From contig NZ_CAAKNY010000068.1 of NCBI RefSeq assembly GCF_901212495.1, positions 67,881-91,432 of the forward strand: 23,552 nucleotides of DNA. Direction: 5' to 3'. The translations under genes were made by a program, and so were the position numbers. Numbering within the stretch: the first letter of the stretch is position 1; each line of letters opens with the position of its first letter. The notes beneath the pieces were generated by a model, which was not told the origin of the DNA, made no database searches, and was given only the letters and a program-made list of their open reading frames with translations. The stretch comes from Collinsella aerofaciens. GTDB taxonomy: Bacteria; Actinomycetota; Coriobacteriia; Coriobacteriales; Coriobacteriaceae. Shown one piece after another: positions 15,839 through 23,440 of the stretch.

Positions 15839-16216
15839 TTAGATATCCGCCTTGAGGTCGAGGGAAAGCGTCAGGGGCGCCGCGGTCTTTTCGTAGGAAT
15901 CGCACACGCTTGCAAGAATGAGTTCGGCATACACGGCAGCCTGGTCATCCTCATCGACAGTCGCCTGATCGCCAAAGGTAAAGGTCATGCCCACATGAGA
16001 TTCGTCGACATCGAATGTGATCGAGATATCGTCGCAGTCGACCGCGGTGCACCCAAAAATGAAGGCCTCCTCGGCAGCCATGCGGATATCCTCGATGCGA
16101 TCGACGGACATAGAGCACAGGGCGCCGACGTTGGCGGCCGTCATGCGCACCAAGCGCGCGAGACGCGGATCACCGGCAACGCTTAGCGTAATGGGGCAGG
16201 TTGCTTCGTTACTCAT
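15839..16216 (-). CDS. RsbW-like anti-sigma factor with degenerate ATP site
   Basis: A 125-residue protein that I place in the RsbW/SpoIIAB (GHKL ATPase) superfamily from its position directly before a SigB-type sigma gene and from the segment VDRIEDIRMAAEEAFIF (38-54), which resembles the RsbW N-box helix. The ATP/Mg residues are not there: the N-box Asn is Phe54, the G1 Asp-x-Gly is replaced around 81-83 (FGD), and the glycine-rich G2 lid is missing in a protein about 35 residues shorter than B. subtilis RsbW. It may bind the sigma factor without kinase activity. The ATG at 16214-16216 has GAGGAG upstream; a longer in-frame start would lie in the previous gene. It overlaps the DUF948 gene by eight bases and ends one base before the sigma ATG. 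Confidence 0.65.
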   Translation of the reverse strand: MSNEATCPITLSVAGDPRLARLVRMTAANVGALCSMSVDRIEDIRMAAEEAFIFGCTAVDCDDISITFDVDESHVGMTFTFGDQATVDEDDQAAVYAELILASVCDSYEKTAAPLTLSLDLKADI

Positions 16217-16799
16217 CGCAGGACTCCTCGGAGGTCTCGGCGGGCGTATAGGTGTAATACTGAGCAGGCTTGGCTGCGGGCTTCTGAGACGCATCCGCAC
16301 CATCGGAGGCCTCGTCCTCAGCCTCACCAATCAGAACGTGCTCGGTAGGCTGTTCGGCCTCGGCGGCAGCGGCGAGCTTGCGATCGGCGTCGGCTGCAGG
16401 AGCCTTCACCTTGTTAAATAGTTTCTGCACGGCACCGGCCGCAGAGTCGGTCACGCTCGACACGGCATTGCTGGCCTCGGCCACACTGCCCGTGACCTGA
16501 GAGATGTCGCGAACGACCGCCTCAACCTCAACAAGGTTGGACGTCAGGGCGTCAACGGCAGTCTTGCTCGATTTGAGGAGCGGCTCCACCTGGGCAAGTG
16601 CCGGCGTAAGCTCGTCAACGGCGCCATCGAGCTTTGCCACCACGGGCTGTGCCTCGGCGAGCGTGTTGTTGAGGTCGCTCACCGTCTTGTCGAGCGAATC
16701 AACGACGGTGCGCGTCTTGCGCAGCGTGAGCGCGAGCTCGATAACAGCCCACACGCCGGCAACGGCAAGTAGCAGCAGGGCGATTTGAATGGGACTCAT
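16209..16799 (-). CDS. DUF948 domain membrane-anchored coiled-coil protein
   Basis: A 196-residue protein with one N-terminal transmembrane helix (about 4-24), then heptad-like helical segments from about 28 to 130 (repeated V-D-x-L and L-x-x-A-x-P patterns), and an acidic Ala/Glu-rich tail. This is the DUF948/YtxG architecture; in B. subtilis ytxG belongs to a SigB-responsive operon. A GGGAGG site lies five bases before the ATG. In many actinobacteria a DUF948 gene lies between rarA and alaS, so its place here is ancestral, while the two genes after it are the unusual ones. Function is unknown, perhaps an envelope scaffold. Confidence 0.85.
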   Translation of the reverse strand: MSPIQIALLLLAVAGVWAVIELALTLRKTRTVVDSLDKTVSDLNNTLAEAQPVVAKLDGAVDELTPALAQVEPLLKSSKTAVDALTSNLVEVEAVVRDISQVTGSVAEASNAVSSVTDSAAGAVQKLFNKVKAPAADADRKLAAAAEAEQPTEHVLIGEAEDEASDGADASQKPAAKPAQYYTYTPAETSEESCDE

Positions 16800-16839
16800 A
16801 CAAGCCTCCCAAATGAATCGAAATACAGACGCTCTTCAT

Positions 16840-16857
16840 GGTACCCCAAAGGGGACC
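16840..16857. other. Short hairpin in the rarA-DUF948 gap
   Basis: GGTACCCCAAAGGGGACC: four C-G pairs with a three-base A loop, then a bulged A and three more pairs. It lies in the 100-base gap upstream of DUF948. No T-run follows on either strand, and I find no convincing promoter in the gap; the hairpin may be a weak regulatory or termination structure. Confidence 0.3.
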
Positions 16858-16899
16858 GAACATGCCAAGTGTGAGATCGTGGGACAAAATAATCAGCAG

Positions 16900-18249
16900 C
16901 TACTTCGGGGCATTCCCGCTGCGGTCGCGCTCGCTTTGCTCTACGCGCCACTCTTCCCAGCCGCGGCCGGCGGGCTGCCAAAACGCACCGCGCTCCAGCC
17001 CCTCGGGCAAATAGCGCTGATCGACCCATCCTTCGGGATAATCGTGCGGATACTTGTATACACCGTACTCGTCGCTGCCCGGGCGATGGCGATCGCGTAG
17101 GTAGCTAGGCACCTCGCGAAGACCACTGCTGTGGATATCGGCCAGCGCCGCATCGATCGAGGCCTCGCACGCATTAGACTTAGGCGCCAGGCACACATAG
17201 AGCGCAGCCTGTGCCAGGTTGATGCGACACTCGGGATAGCCAATGACCTCGGCAGATGTAAAAGCGGCATGTGCCACCAGCAGCGCCTGTGGATCGGCAT
17301 TGCCAACATCCTCGGAAGCCTGAATCATGATGCGGCGAGCGATAAACTTGGGATCCTCCCCCGCATCGATCATGCGCGCAAGCCAGTAGATCGTGGCATC
17401 GGGGTCGCTACCGCGCATGGACTTGATGAACGCACTGATAATGTCATAGTGCATGTCGCCGTTTTTGTCATACGAAAAACCGCGACGTGGGTTGGCAATC
17501 TTAACGTCATCCACGGTGATGGGATAACGCTCCCCCGCCGCCGGCGCTGGCGTTCCCTCGGTATCGGGACGCGTGACGGCAATCTCGCTCGCAAGCTCAA
17601 GCGTCGTCAGAGCCGAGCGCGCATCACCCGCGGCCAACGTGCAAATGGTCTTGACGGTATCCTCATCGGCCGAGAACTTACCATTTAAACCCTGCGGCGC
17701 CTCGAGCGCACGCTCAATGAGCGTGGCGATATCCTCGTCTTTCAAGTGCTCAAGCTCTACCACGCGCCCACGCGACAACAGCGCGGAGTTGACCTCGAAG
17801 TATGGGTTCTCGGTCGTGGCGCCAATCATAATGACGGTACGGTTTTCAACCGCATGCAAAAGCGCATCCTGCTGCGACTTCGAAAAACGGTGAATCTCGT
17901 CGATGAACAAGATGGTACGGCGGTCATACGTATTCAGGCGCGTCTTTGCCTCGTCGATCACGCGACGCAGGTCCTTTACGGTGCCCGTCACGGCGCTGAC
18001 CTCGACAAACTCGCTCTTGGTATGGTTGGCGATAATGTGGGCCAGCGTCGTCTTGCCCGTACCGGCGGGCCCATACAAAATTACGCTCGATAGCACGTCA
18101 TGCTCGATTGCGGCACGCAACCACGAGCCCTTGCCGACGGCCTTTTGCTGGCCCACATACTCGTCGAGCGAATTGGGGCGCATACGCACCGCAAGCGGCG
18201 CATTCTGAAAGGAACGCTCACGCGTCGAAGCAGAAAAAAGGTCGTCCAT
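16900..18249 (-). CDS. rarA: Replication-associated recombination protein A (MgsA/RarA AAA+ ATPase)
   Basis: Clamp-loader-like AAA+ ATPase that acts at stalled replication forks with SSB. The 449-residue protein starts MDDLFSAST, a typical RarA beginning. Walker A GPAGTGKTT is at 60-68, Walker B FIDEIH at 115-120, sensor 1 GATTENP follows, and SRGRVVELE contains the arginine-finger segment; the C-terminal tetramerisation part has the DPDATIYWLARMIDAGEDP and RRIMIQASEDVGNADP blocks and ends with KYPHDYPEGWVDQRYLP. Full length for the family. ATGs at 18255 and 18264 and a TTG at 18267 are alternative starts. Adjacent to dgt on one side and the DUF948 gene on the other. Confidence 0.95.
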   Translation of the reverse strand: MDDLFSASTRERSFQNAPLAVRMRPNSLDEYVGQQKAVGKGSWLRAAIEHDVLSSVILYGPAGTGKTTLAHIIANHTKSEFVEVSAVTGTVKDLRRVIDEAKTRLNTYDRRTILFIDEIHRFSKSQQDALLHAVENRTVIMIGATTENPYFEVNSALLSRGRVVELEHLKDEDIATLIERALEAPQGLNGKFSADEDTVKTICTLAAGDARSALTTLELASEIAVTRPDTEGTPAPAAGERYPITVDDVKIANPRRGFSYDKNGDMHYDIISAFIKSMRGSDPDATIYWLARMIDAGEDPKFIARRIMIQASEDVGNADPQALLVAHAAFTSAEVIGYPECRINLAQAALYVCLAPKSNACEASIDAALADIHSSGLREVPSYLRDRHRPGSDEYGVYKYPHDYPEGWVDQRYLPEGLERGAFWQPAGRGWEEWRVEQSERDRSGNAPK

Positions 18250-18287
18250 AGCCATCCCGTACATCAATCAAAAAATTTTCCACGAAC

Positions 18288-18293
18288 AGTATA
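18288..18293 (-). promoter_or_regulatory. Candidate rarA -10 box
   Basis: TATACT (five of six matches) on the minus strand, about 39 bases before the rarA ATG and just after dgt. No convincing -35 at 16-18 bases (AACGGT at 17). Confidence 0.35.
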
Positions 18294-18303
18294 CCGAAAA
18301 GAT

Positions 18304-18319
18304 ACGAACTACCGTTCGT
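18304..18319 (-). terminator. Weak terminator at the dgt stop
   Basis: ACGAAC/GTTCGT, a 6-bp stem with four-base loop that contains part of the dgt stop codon, followed on the minus strand by ATCTTTT. Short stem, so weak at best. Confidence 0.3.
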
Positions 18320-19556
18320 TAATATAGGTACGATGCGGAAACTCCAGACCAGGGAATAGCTTGCTCGTCAGCTCGCAGAAATAGCCGTCCGTCATGCTCG
18401 CGATGTAATCCACCACCGCTTGATCCTTGTCGTCCTGCCAGGCATAAGTGCGATCGTAGTAGGAAAGCTGCTGCTCGATGCGCGAAATATGATGCTTAAA
18501 GATGTACGAGGACTCGTCGCCTTTATTAAGATCTTGCAGGCAGCGGTCGTAGAGCTTTTCGAATGCCTCGCGCAGCTCCGCCTCGGAATCGCCCTCGATA
18601 CCGCCCTTGCTGTAGATCTTGTCGTAGTTCTCGCGCTTGGCCCGGCGGATCTCTTCAAACAGGTCCTCGCTCATCTCGATACGCGGCTTGCCGTAGCTAT
18701 GCTCGACGATATCGATTGAGGCATGCGTGAGGATCCAGCTGTTGTAGGCTCCGCCCAGGTCATCGTCAAAGGCGTCGGGCGCCAGCAGGCCCGCCGCAAT
18801 GGCGTCCTGGCGATCGCGACCGACGTAGGCGAGGATATCCGAGATACGCACCACGCAGCCCTCAAGCGTCATGGGGCGCAGGTGCTCAACCGCGCTATAG
18901 CCCATGGCGATACAGTCCTCAACCGTCCGATCGAACTGGCCAAAGGATGCCATGTGTGACAGCTCAAACACGCGCTGCTCATATTCACCGTTATGGCACA
19001 ACACGCCATCGAGCGTCTGGAGCGACACGTTGCGGCCATACAGCGCATCGAGCACGCGTACCGACTGCACGTTATGGAAAAAGAAGCGGCCGGTACGCTC
19101 GTGATAGATATCGTTGAGAAAGCGCTCACCGGCATGGCCGAAAGGCGTGTGTCCCAAGTCGTGGCCCAGGCCAATCGCCTCGATCAGATCGCAGTTGAGA
19201 CCTAGGGCGCGACCGATATCGCGAGCGATGCGCGAGACAAGCTGCACATGCAGACCGCGGCGCGACAGGTCATCGTTGCTGCGGAAGCTAAAGACCTGCG
19301 TTTTGCCTGCATAACGCGTGTACGCCGGAAGATGAAGAATCTTTTCGGTATCGCGCATAAACGCCGGGCGCATAAGCGTGCCTTTGTCGGCAGCGCGATC
19401 AATACGACGAATGACCTGATCATCGTTGCAGCGATAGGGGTTGACATAGCCCGAAGCACGATCGGCGGAAATGCGCTCGACAAGTTCGGGCGACAACGCC
19501 GAGGGAATACGGTCCATGCGCGCCTTAATGACGGCCGTTTCTTGATTAGTTGCCAT
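18309..19556 (-). CDS. dgt: Deoxyguanosinetriphosphate triphosphohydrolase family protein
   Basis: HD-domain phosphohydrolase that converts dNTPs, classically dGTP, to deoxynucleoside plus triphosphate. The 415-residue protein shows the HD metal ligands: His103 in GLHVQLVSRIAR, His132-Asp133 in GLGHDLGHTPFGH, and a downstream Asp in VVRISDILAYVGRD. RYAGKTQVFSF precedes the HD core, as in the family. Start chosen at the ATG 19554-19556, which has a perfect AAGGAG six bases upstream; an in-frame start at 19583 would lie at the prepilin peptidase stop. Family members vary in dNTP preference, so the substrate is inferred. Confidence 0.92.
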   Translation of the reverse strand: MATNQETAVIKARMDRIPSALSPELVERISADRASGYVNPYRCNDDQVIRRIDRAADKGTLMRPAFMRDTEKILHLPAYTRYAGKTQVFSFRSNDDLSRRGLHVQLVSRIARDIGRALGLNCDLIEAIGLGHDLGHTPFGHAGERFLNDIYHERTGRFFFHNVQSVRVLDALYGRNVSLQTLDGVLCHNGEYEQRVFELSHMASFGQFDRTVEDCIAMGYSAVEHLRPMTLEGCVVRISDILAYVGRDRQDAIAAGLLAPDAFDDDLGGAYNSWILTHASIDIVEHSYGKPRIEMSEDLFEEIRRAKRENYDKIYSKGGIEGDSEAELREAFEKLYDRCLQDLNKGDESSYIFKHHISRIEQQLSYYDRTYAWQDDKDQAVVDYIASMTDGYFCELTSKLFPGLEFPHRTYINER

Positions 19557-19587
19557 GGCATGCTCCTTAAGAAGGATGCGCAATCGG

Positions 19588-20010
19588 TTACAATGTGCAG
19601 CCCACGACCTCGATTATGGCAAAAATCGGCACCAAAAACGGGAGCAATGGCAGGGAGCGCGATTTTGTTAAGAGACAGGAGAGGGCAAGGACCAGGAGCG
19701 CGACGGCAAATGCCGCGATGCCGCCTAGAGGGTCGACCGTGCAAAGCGCGAAAAGCGCCTTGGCATCCCCCATGCCAATACCTGGGGTGTGGCGAACACG
19801 ACGCCAGAGCGACTCAGTAAGCACGAGGGCAAGGTAGACAATAACCGCAAGACCGGCGTGGTCAAGCGCCGTGTTAACACCCCTGTCGAGCCAAACGCTT
19901 GCAAACGCCGCCACCGCACACGCACCGGCAAGCGCGTTGGGAAACCGCCGCTCACGGGCGTCAACCACCGCACCGGCAAAGGCGCAGATCCAAAATGGGA
20001 TGTAGAACAT
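19588..20010 (-). CDS. Minimal A24 family prepilin peptidase
   Basis: Aspartyl membrane protease that trims the positively charged leader of type IV pilin-like proteins. The 140-residue protein consists almost entirely of hydrophobic helices. The two catalytic aspartates are visible: Asp17 in VVDARERRFPN and Asp82 in GIGMGDAK. It lacks the N-terminal methyltransferase domain of PilD, as in Tad/CpaA-type peptidases. The ATG at 20008-20010 has GGAGG six bases upstream. No pilin, secretin or ATPase gene is in the window, so its substrates are encoded elsewhere. It lies 31 bases before dgt. Confidence 0.85.
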   Translation of the reverse strand: MFYIPFWICAFAGAVVDARERRFPNALAGACAVAAFASVWLDRGVNTALDHAGLAVIVYLALVLTESLWRRVRHTPGIGMGDAKALFALCTVDPLGGIAAFAVALLVLALSCLLTKSRSLPLLPFLVPIFAIIEVVGCTL

Positions 20011-20043
20011 CGTGCACCTCCATGAACAGCTGCGCGAAAGCAC

Positions 20044-20082
20044 AAACCACCACAAAGGTGCCTGTCCCCTTTGTGGTGGTTT
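20044..20082. repeat. Long intergenic palindrome with GGGGAC loop (REP-like)
   Basis: A perfect 15-bp inverted repeat (20044-20058 with 20068-20082) around the nine-base loop TGCCTGTCC, in the 81-base gap between the glycosyltransferase and the prepilin peptidase. There is no proper T-run on either side. Read on the minus strand it contains GGGGACAGGCACC. Confidence 0.65.
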
Positions 20083-20091
20083 TGGTGGTGG

Positions 20092-21387
20092 TTATTTGGC
20101 GCCCTGCATGACCTCGTCGAGGGTAACGTTCACTGCGTGTTGCGTCGGGACCCAGTCGACCTTGAGGAACAGTGCAGCCACCGTGATGGGGATATAGCTG
20201 AACATAAAGATCGGGAAGGTAAACAGGTTGGTCACCAGACGCCACTTTTGCGCGCAATGAATGTGCTTGTACTCGAAGATGGTCGTAAGTAGCGCCATGG
20301 TAAAGAACGTCTGATACATCATGGCAAAAGTCATAATGAGCGAAGCAGCACACGCCTGCATCTCGACCTCGGTGGCCAAGAAGCCGTGCGAAAGACCACC
20401 CACAATAAGGAAGGTCGCGTTGGCGAGCATCGAGATGAGCGATAGCAGCATACCCGGGGCGATCGTCATGAACATGTCGTAGGCGGCAAAACGATGATAG
20501 CGGAAGGTCGATTTGACCAGGTGCTTACCGTAGGTAAAGAACACCTGGTAGAAGCCCTTAGTCCAACGCATGCGCTGCTTCCAAGAAGCCTTGAACGTCA
20601 CGGGCTGTTCGTCAAAAAACTCCGCCGGTGCATAACCGATGCGAATACCGTGAATGGCGCAGAACGTGGTGAACTGAATGTCCTCAGTCAGCGTGTGGAA
20701 CTGCCAGCCGTGCATACCCTCGATCACGCTGGCAGAAATGAGATAGCCCGAACCCGAGACAGCGCAGGAAGTCTTGCAGATGTTACGCGCATTGTTAAGG
20801 AAGCGCGCCTCGCGCAGATACCACGTGGCGTTGGCCGAAGAGATCCACGAACTACCGAAGTTCTTAGAGTTGCGGTAGCTGGTGACCACATGAAAACCCT
20901 GGTCAAAAGCGTCGTTCATCTTGGAAACGTAATCACGGGAAATGACGTTATCGGCATCGAAAATAAAATACCCCTCAAAGGTGTCGGGATACTCGTTGAG
21001 AATGCGATCGAAACCAAAGTTCATGACCCAGCTCTTGCCCTTACGAGCAAGGTCATTACGCTCATAGACAATGGCGCCGGCCTTGCGCGCAAGATCCGCC
21101 GTGTTGTCGGTGCAGGCATCGGCGACCACGAAGACCTCGATAAGCTCGGACGGATAATCCTGATCCTTGATGGAGCGAACGAGGTTGGCAATTACGGCCT
21201 CCTCGTTATGCGCCGCGATAAAGAAGGCATAGCGGTGGCGTTTTTTGGCCTTGGGAGGCGCGACCTCGCCACGAAAGGCACCGATGATAAAGAAGACCAC
21301 CTGGTACAAAAAGCAGACCGTGAACAGCGTAAAGACAATCTGGTTGAAGATCACGATGGGTGTGTTGATTTGTAAAAAGGCGAGCAT
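20092..21387 (-). CDS. Membrane family 2 glycosyltransferase
   Basis: Probable processive polysaccharide-type GT2 enzyme. The 431 residues include an N-terminal transmembrane helix (about 14-37), a cytoplasmic GT-A domain (about 53-275) and three to four C-terminal transmembrane helices from about 300 to 425. The catalytic motifs are all present: VVADACTDN (Asp90), DAD at 144-146, TED at 234-236 and QRMRW at 271-275. This is the pattern of poly-N-acetylglucosamine, hyaluronan and cellulose synthases; the product cannot be assigned. No PilZ domain or accessory synthesis gene is nearby. The ATG has GGGAG five bases upstream. It is separated from rluD by 82 bases with a possible promoter. Confidence 0.88.
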   Translation of the reverse strand: MLAFLQINTPIVIFNQIVFTLFTVCFLYQVVFFIIGAFRGEVAPPKAKKRHRYAFFIAAHNEEAVIANLVRSIKDQDYPSELIEVFVVADACTDNTADLARKAGAIVYERNDLARKGKSWVMNFGFDRILNEYPDTFEGYFIFDADNVISRDYVSKMNDAFDQGFHVVTSYRNSKNFGSSWISSANATWYLREARFLNNARNICKTSCAVSGSGYLISASVIEGMHGWQFHTLTEDIQFTTFCAIHGIRIGYAPAEFFDEQPVTFKASWKQRMRWTKGFYQVFFTYGKHLVKSTFRYHRFAAYDMFMTIAPGMLLSLISMLANATFLIVGGLSHGFLATEVEMQACAASLIMTFAMMYQTFFTMALLTTIFEYKHIHCAQKWRLVTNLFTFPIFMFSYIPITVAALFLKVDWVPTQHAVNVTLDEVMQGAK

Positions 21388-21424
21388 GCAGGCTCCCGGG
21401 AACGCGTAACGTAGACAACCGTAT

Positions 21425-21451
21425 ATCTTACCGCAGGCTTACCGAGTTCAA
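21425..21451 (-). promoter_or_regulatory. Weak candidate promoter for the glycosyltransferase
   Basis: TTGAAC (21446-21451) with TAAGAT (21425-21430) at 15 bases, or GATATA at 18 bases, on the minus strand in the gap after rluD. Neither spacing and hexamer combination is strong. Confidence 0.3.
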
Positions 21452-21469
21452 GAAACAACCTAATACTGG

Positions 21470-22483
21470 CTAGGCTTCGAGCAGACCGAGCTGCGGGACG
21501 ATTTCGGCACCAGCGGCAGTGCGACCGAACGAACGCGGGGCCAGATCATCCAAAACCGCCGCAAGATCCCACGGTAGCTCGTCACGGCACTCAATGCGTT
21601 CCCCCGTCACGGGATGATCGAACGCCACGCGCCATGAATGCAGGAACTGCCTGGTCAGACCCTGATCGGCACGTACATCGCACTTGCCGTAGAGCGGGTC
21701 GCCCACACAGGCGTGGTTGATATGGCGCATGTGTACGCGAATCTGATGCGTGCGACCGGTAAACAGGTGACACTCGACGAGCGTATAGCCGTCGTCGAAA
21801 CGCGTGGAATCAAAGCGCTCAAGGACCTTAAAGGTCGTGATGGCCTGGCGCGCAAAGGGGTCATCGGAAACCGCCATCTTCACGCGGTCGCGCGTCGATC
21901 GGGCAATACCCGTATTGATGGTGCCCTCGTCCATAGCGATGTGTCCGTGAACGAGTGTGATATAGCGACGGTCGAGCGTGCGCGTGCGTATAAGATTTTG
22001 AAGCGCTCGCTGGGTATCGTCGTCTTTTGCCGCGAGCATAAGGCCCGAGGTATCGCGATCCAAACGATGCACGATACCGGGGCGGTCCTCGCCCTGCACG
22101 GTACCAAGATGGTCGAGGCCGCAGTGGTAGACCAGGGCGTTCGCAAGGGTGCCGCTCTCGTGGCCATGGGCGGGATGGCACACCAGGCCCCGCTGCTTGG
22201 AGAGCACGATAAGGTAGTCGTCCTCGTAGCGGATATCGAGGGGAATGGCCTCAGGAATCACGTCGGTCGGGTCATGCGGCTCGGGCAAGTCGACCGAGAT
22301 GCGGTCGCCGGAACGCACGGCGTACTTTTTTGACAGGCAGGTCTCGCCGTTGACGGCAACGGCGCCGCCCTCGATCAGATGCGCGCAGGCAGAGCGCGTA
22401 GGGCAGCCGTCATTGGCGCCCAGATAGGCATCGAGACGCTGACCAGCGCAATCGTCGGCAACAAGAATATGGATGTCGGCCAT
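21470..22483 (-). CDS. RluA/RluD family pseudouridine synthase
   Basis: Converts specific uridines of 23S rRNA (or another RNA) to pseudouridine. The 337-residue protein has an N-terminal S4 domain (about 14-75) and the catalytic domain with the RluA-family motif GIVHRLDRDTSGLML at 136-150, catalytic Asp142. The RTHQIRVHM and GDPLYG motifs follow. The start overlaps the lspA stop as TAATG. The lspA-rluD pair is a widely conserved operon. The exact target position cannot be read from the sequence, so the name RluD is positional. Confidence 0.94.
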   Translation of the reverse strand: MADIHILVADDCAGQRLDAYLGANDGCPTRSACAHLIEGGAVAVNGETCLSKKYAVRSGDRISVDLPEPHDPTDVIPEAIPLDIRYEDDYLIVLSKQRGLVCHPAHGHESGTLANALVYHCGLDHLGTVQGEDRPGIVHRLDRDTSGLMLAAKDDDTQRALQNLIRTRTLDRRYITLVHGHIAMDEGTINTGIARSTRDRVKMAVSDDPFARQAITTFKVLERFDSTRFDDGYTLVECHLFTGRTHQIRVHMRHINHACVGDPLYGKCDVRADQGLTRQFLHSWRVAFDHPVTGERIECRDELPWDLAAVLDDLAPRSFGRTAAGAEIVPQLGLLEA

Positions 22484-23082
22484 TAGCGCTCATTCCTTTC
22501 GCGAATCTTGCGGGCACGCTCCCCACGCTGTCTAGCCTTGCGCTTGGCGCGGGCCTCGTCACGGGCATTGAGCTCGGCGGTCGCATCGACCTCACGGGCC
22601 GCGGGGCTCAAGAACATGTAGCCGAAGAGGGCGAGCGCGACGCCGACCGTAATGCCGATATCAGCCACGTTAAAGACGGGGAAGTCGATGAAGGTGGTGG
22701 CAATAAAATCGGTCACGAAGCCAAAGGCCAAACGATCGATAGCGTTGCCGATAGCCCCGCCCGCGACCATTGCCATGCCCACAACCTCAAGATGGGCGAG
22801 CTGGGGCGCACGGAGCAAATACACGGCAATGGCGACAATGACCGCAAGCGCCAGCACGGCAAAGGCTATGCCATGACCCTCACCCATGCTAAAGGCGGCA
22901 CCGATATTGCGAACAAGCACAAAATCGATCACACCGGGGATAACAGTCACATGCAGGGCATTGCCCACGGTACGGACCGCAAGCTTGGTCAGCTGGTCAA
23001 CAAGCAGCACAACCAGTGCAACACCACCAGCAACACCCAGCCGCCAACCCAAAGGCGGCGTCATATCCGCACCACGACCCAA
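22483..23082 (-). CDS. lspA: Lipoprotein signal peptidase (signal peptidase II)
   Basis: Integral membrane aspartyl protease that cleaves prolipoproteins before the lipid-modified cysteine. Four hydrophobic helices are visible (about 15-33, 69-90, 98-115, 138-160). The catalytic aspartates are Asp116 in GNAIDR and Asp141 in FNVADIGI. A TTG at 23080-23082 has AGGGG about six bases upstream and I use it; an ATG at 23062-23064 with a poorer site is a real alternative. At 199 residues it is 30-40 longer than usual because of a highly basic, Arg/Lys/Glu-rich cytoplasmic tail of about 35 residues. It is coupled to rluD. Confidence 0.94.
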   Translation of the reverse strand: MGRGADMTPPLGWRLGVAGGVALVVLLVDQLTKLAVRTVGNALHVTVIPGVIDFVLVRNIGAAFSMGEGHGIAFAVLALAVIVAIAVYLLRAPQLAHLEVVGMAMVAGGAIGNAIDRLAFGFVTDFIATTFIDFPVFNVADIGITVGVALALFGYMFLSPAAREVDATAELNARDEARAKRKARQRGERARKIRERNER

Positions 23083-23202
23083 AGAAATCCCCTACCCTCA
23101 AGAACATCGAATTACGTTTAACGCAATAAACCATCTTATATTGCCAAACGCAGAGCGCACGACATATCCACCAACATAAGGGAAATAACCAGCTATAAAC
23201 GA

Positions 23203-23233
23203 AAGCGGCATTCCGAAAAACAGAATACCGCTT
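23203..23233 (-). terminator. Candidate terminator upstream of lspA
   Basis: An 11-bp stem with one G-U pair (23203-23213 with 23223-23233; nine-base loop) followed on the minus strand by TCGTTTAT. It would isolate lspA from any transcript entering from the right. Confidence 0.5.
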
Positions 23234-23248
23234 GAATGTGATACAGGC

Positions 23249-23302
23249 AGTCGTTGGGGACGTTCTTATTTGACTAGTCGTTTAAGAACGTCCCCAACGA
23301 CT
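23249..23302. repeat. 20-bp perfect palindrome with GGGGAC core (REP-like)
   Basis: AGTCGTTGGGGACGTTCTTA (23249-23268) is perfectly inverted at 23283-23302 around a 14-base loop containing GACTAGTC. Next to it AACGACTA occurs twice in direct order (23296-23303 and 23307-23314). No T-run on either side. The stem is far longer than a terminator needs, which suggests a mobile or REP-type element. Confidence 0.7.
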
Positions 23303-23415
23303 ACCCAACGACTACGCAAGCGAGAAGCGACAAAACTCCCAAGAACGGAAACACCGCAGGTAGAGCATAAATGAGCGAGCGGGTCGCATTTGAGACAAGG
23401 TGACGTGAAATGAAA

Positions 23416-23440
23416 GGGCGCTGACCTTTCGGTCGCGCCC
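23416..23440 (-). terminator. Hairpin with GAAA tetraloop, candidate terminator
   Basis: GGGCGC-GACC pairs with GGTC-GCGCCC with a single bulged base, closing a GAAA tetraloop on the minus strand, followed by TTTCATTT. It could end a gene located to the right of the window. Confidence 0.45.

Noticed and set aside
16800..16899. SigB-type promoter (GTTT, spacer, GGGTA) for an autoregulated sigma operon
   Set aside because: GGGTAC occurs, but no GTTT-like element lies at a 12-15 base spacing.
20494..21375. 293-codon plus-strand open frame opposite the glycosyltransferase
   Set aside because: Fully antisense to a gene with all GT2 motifs; no independent support.
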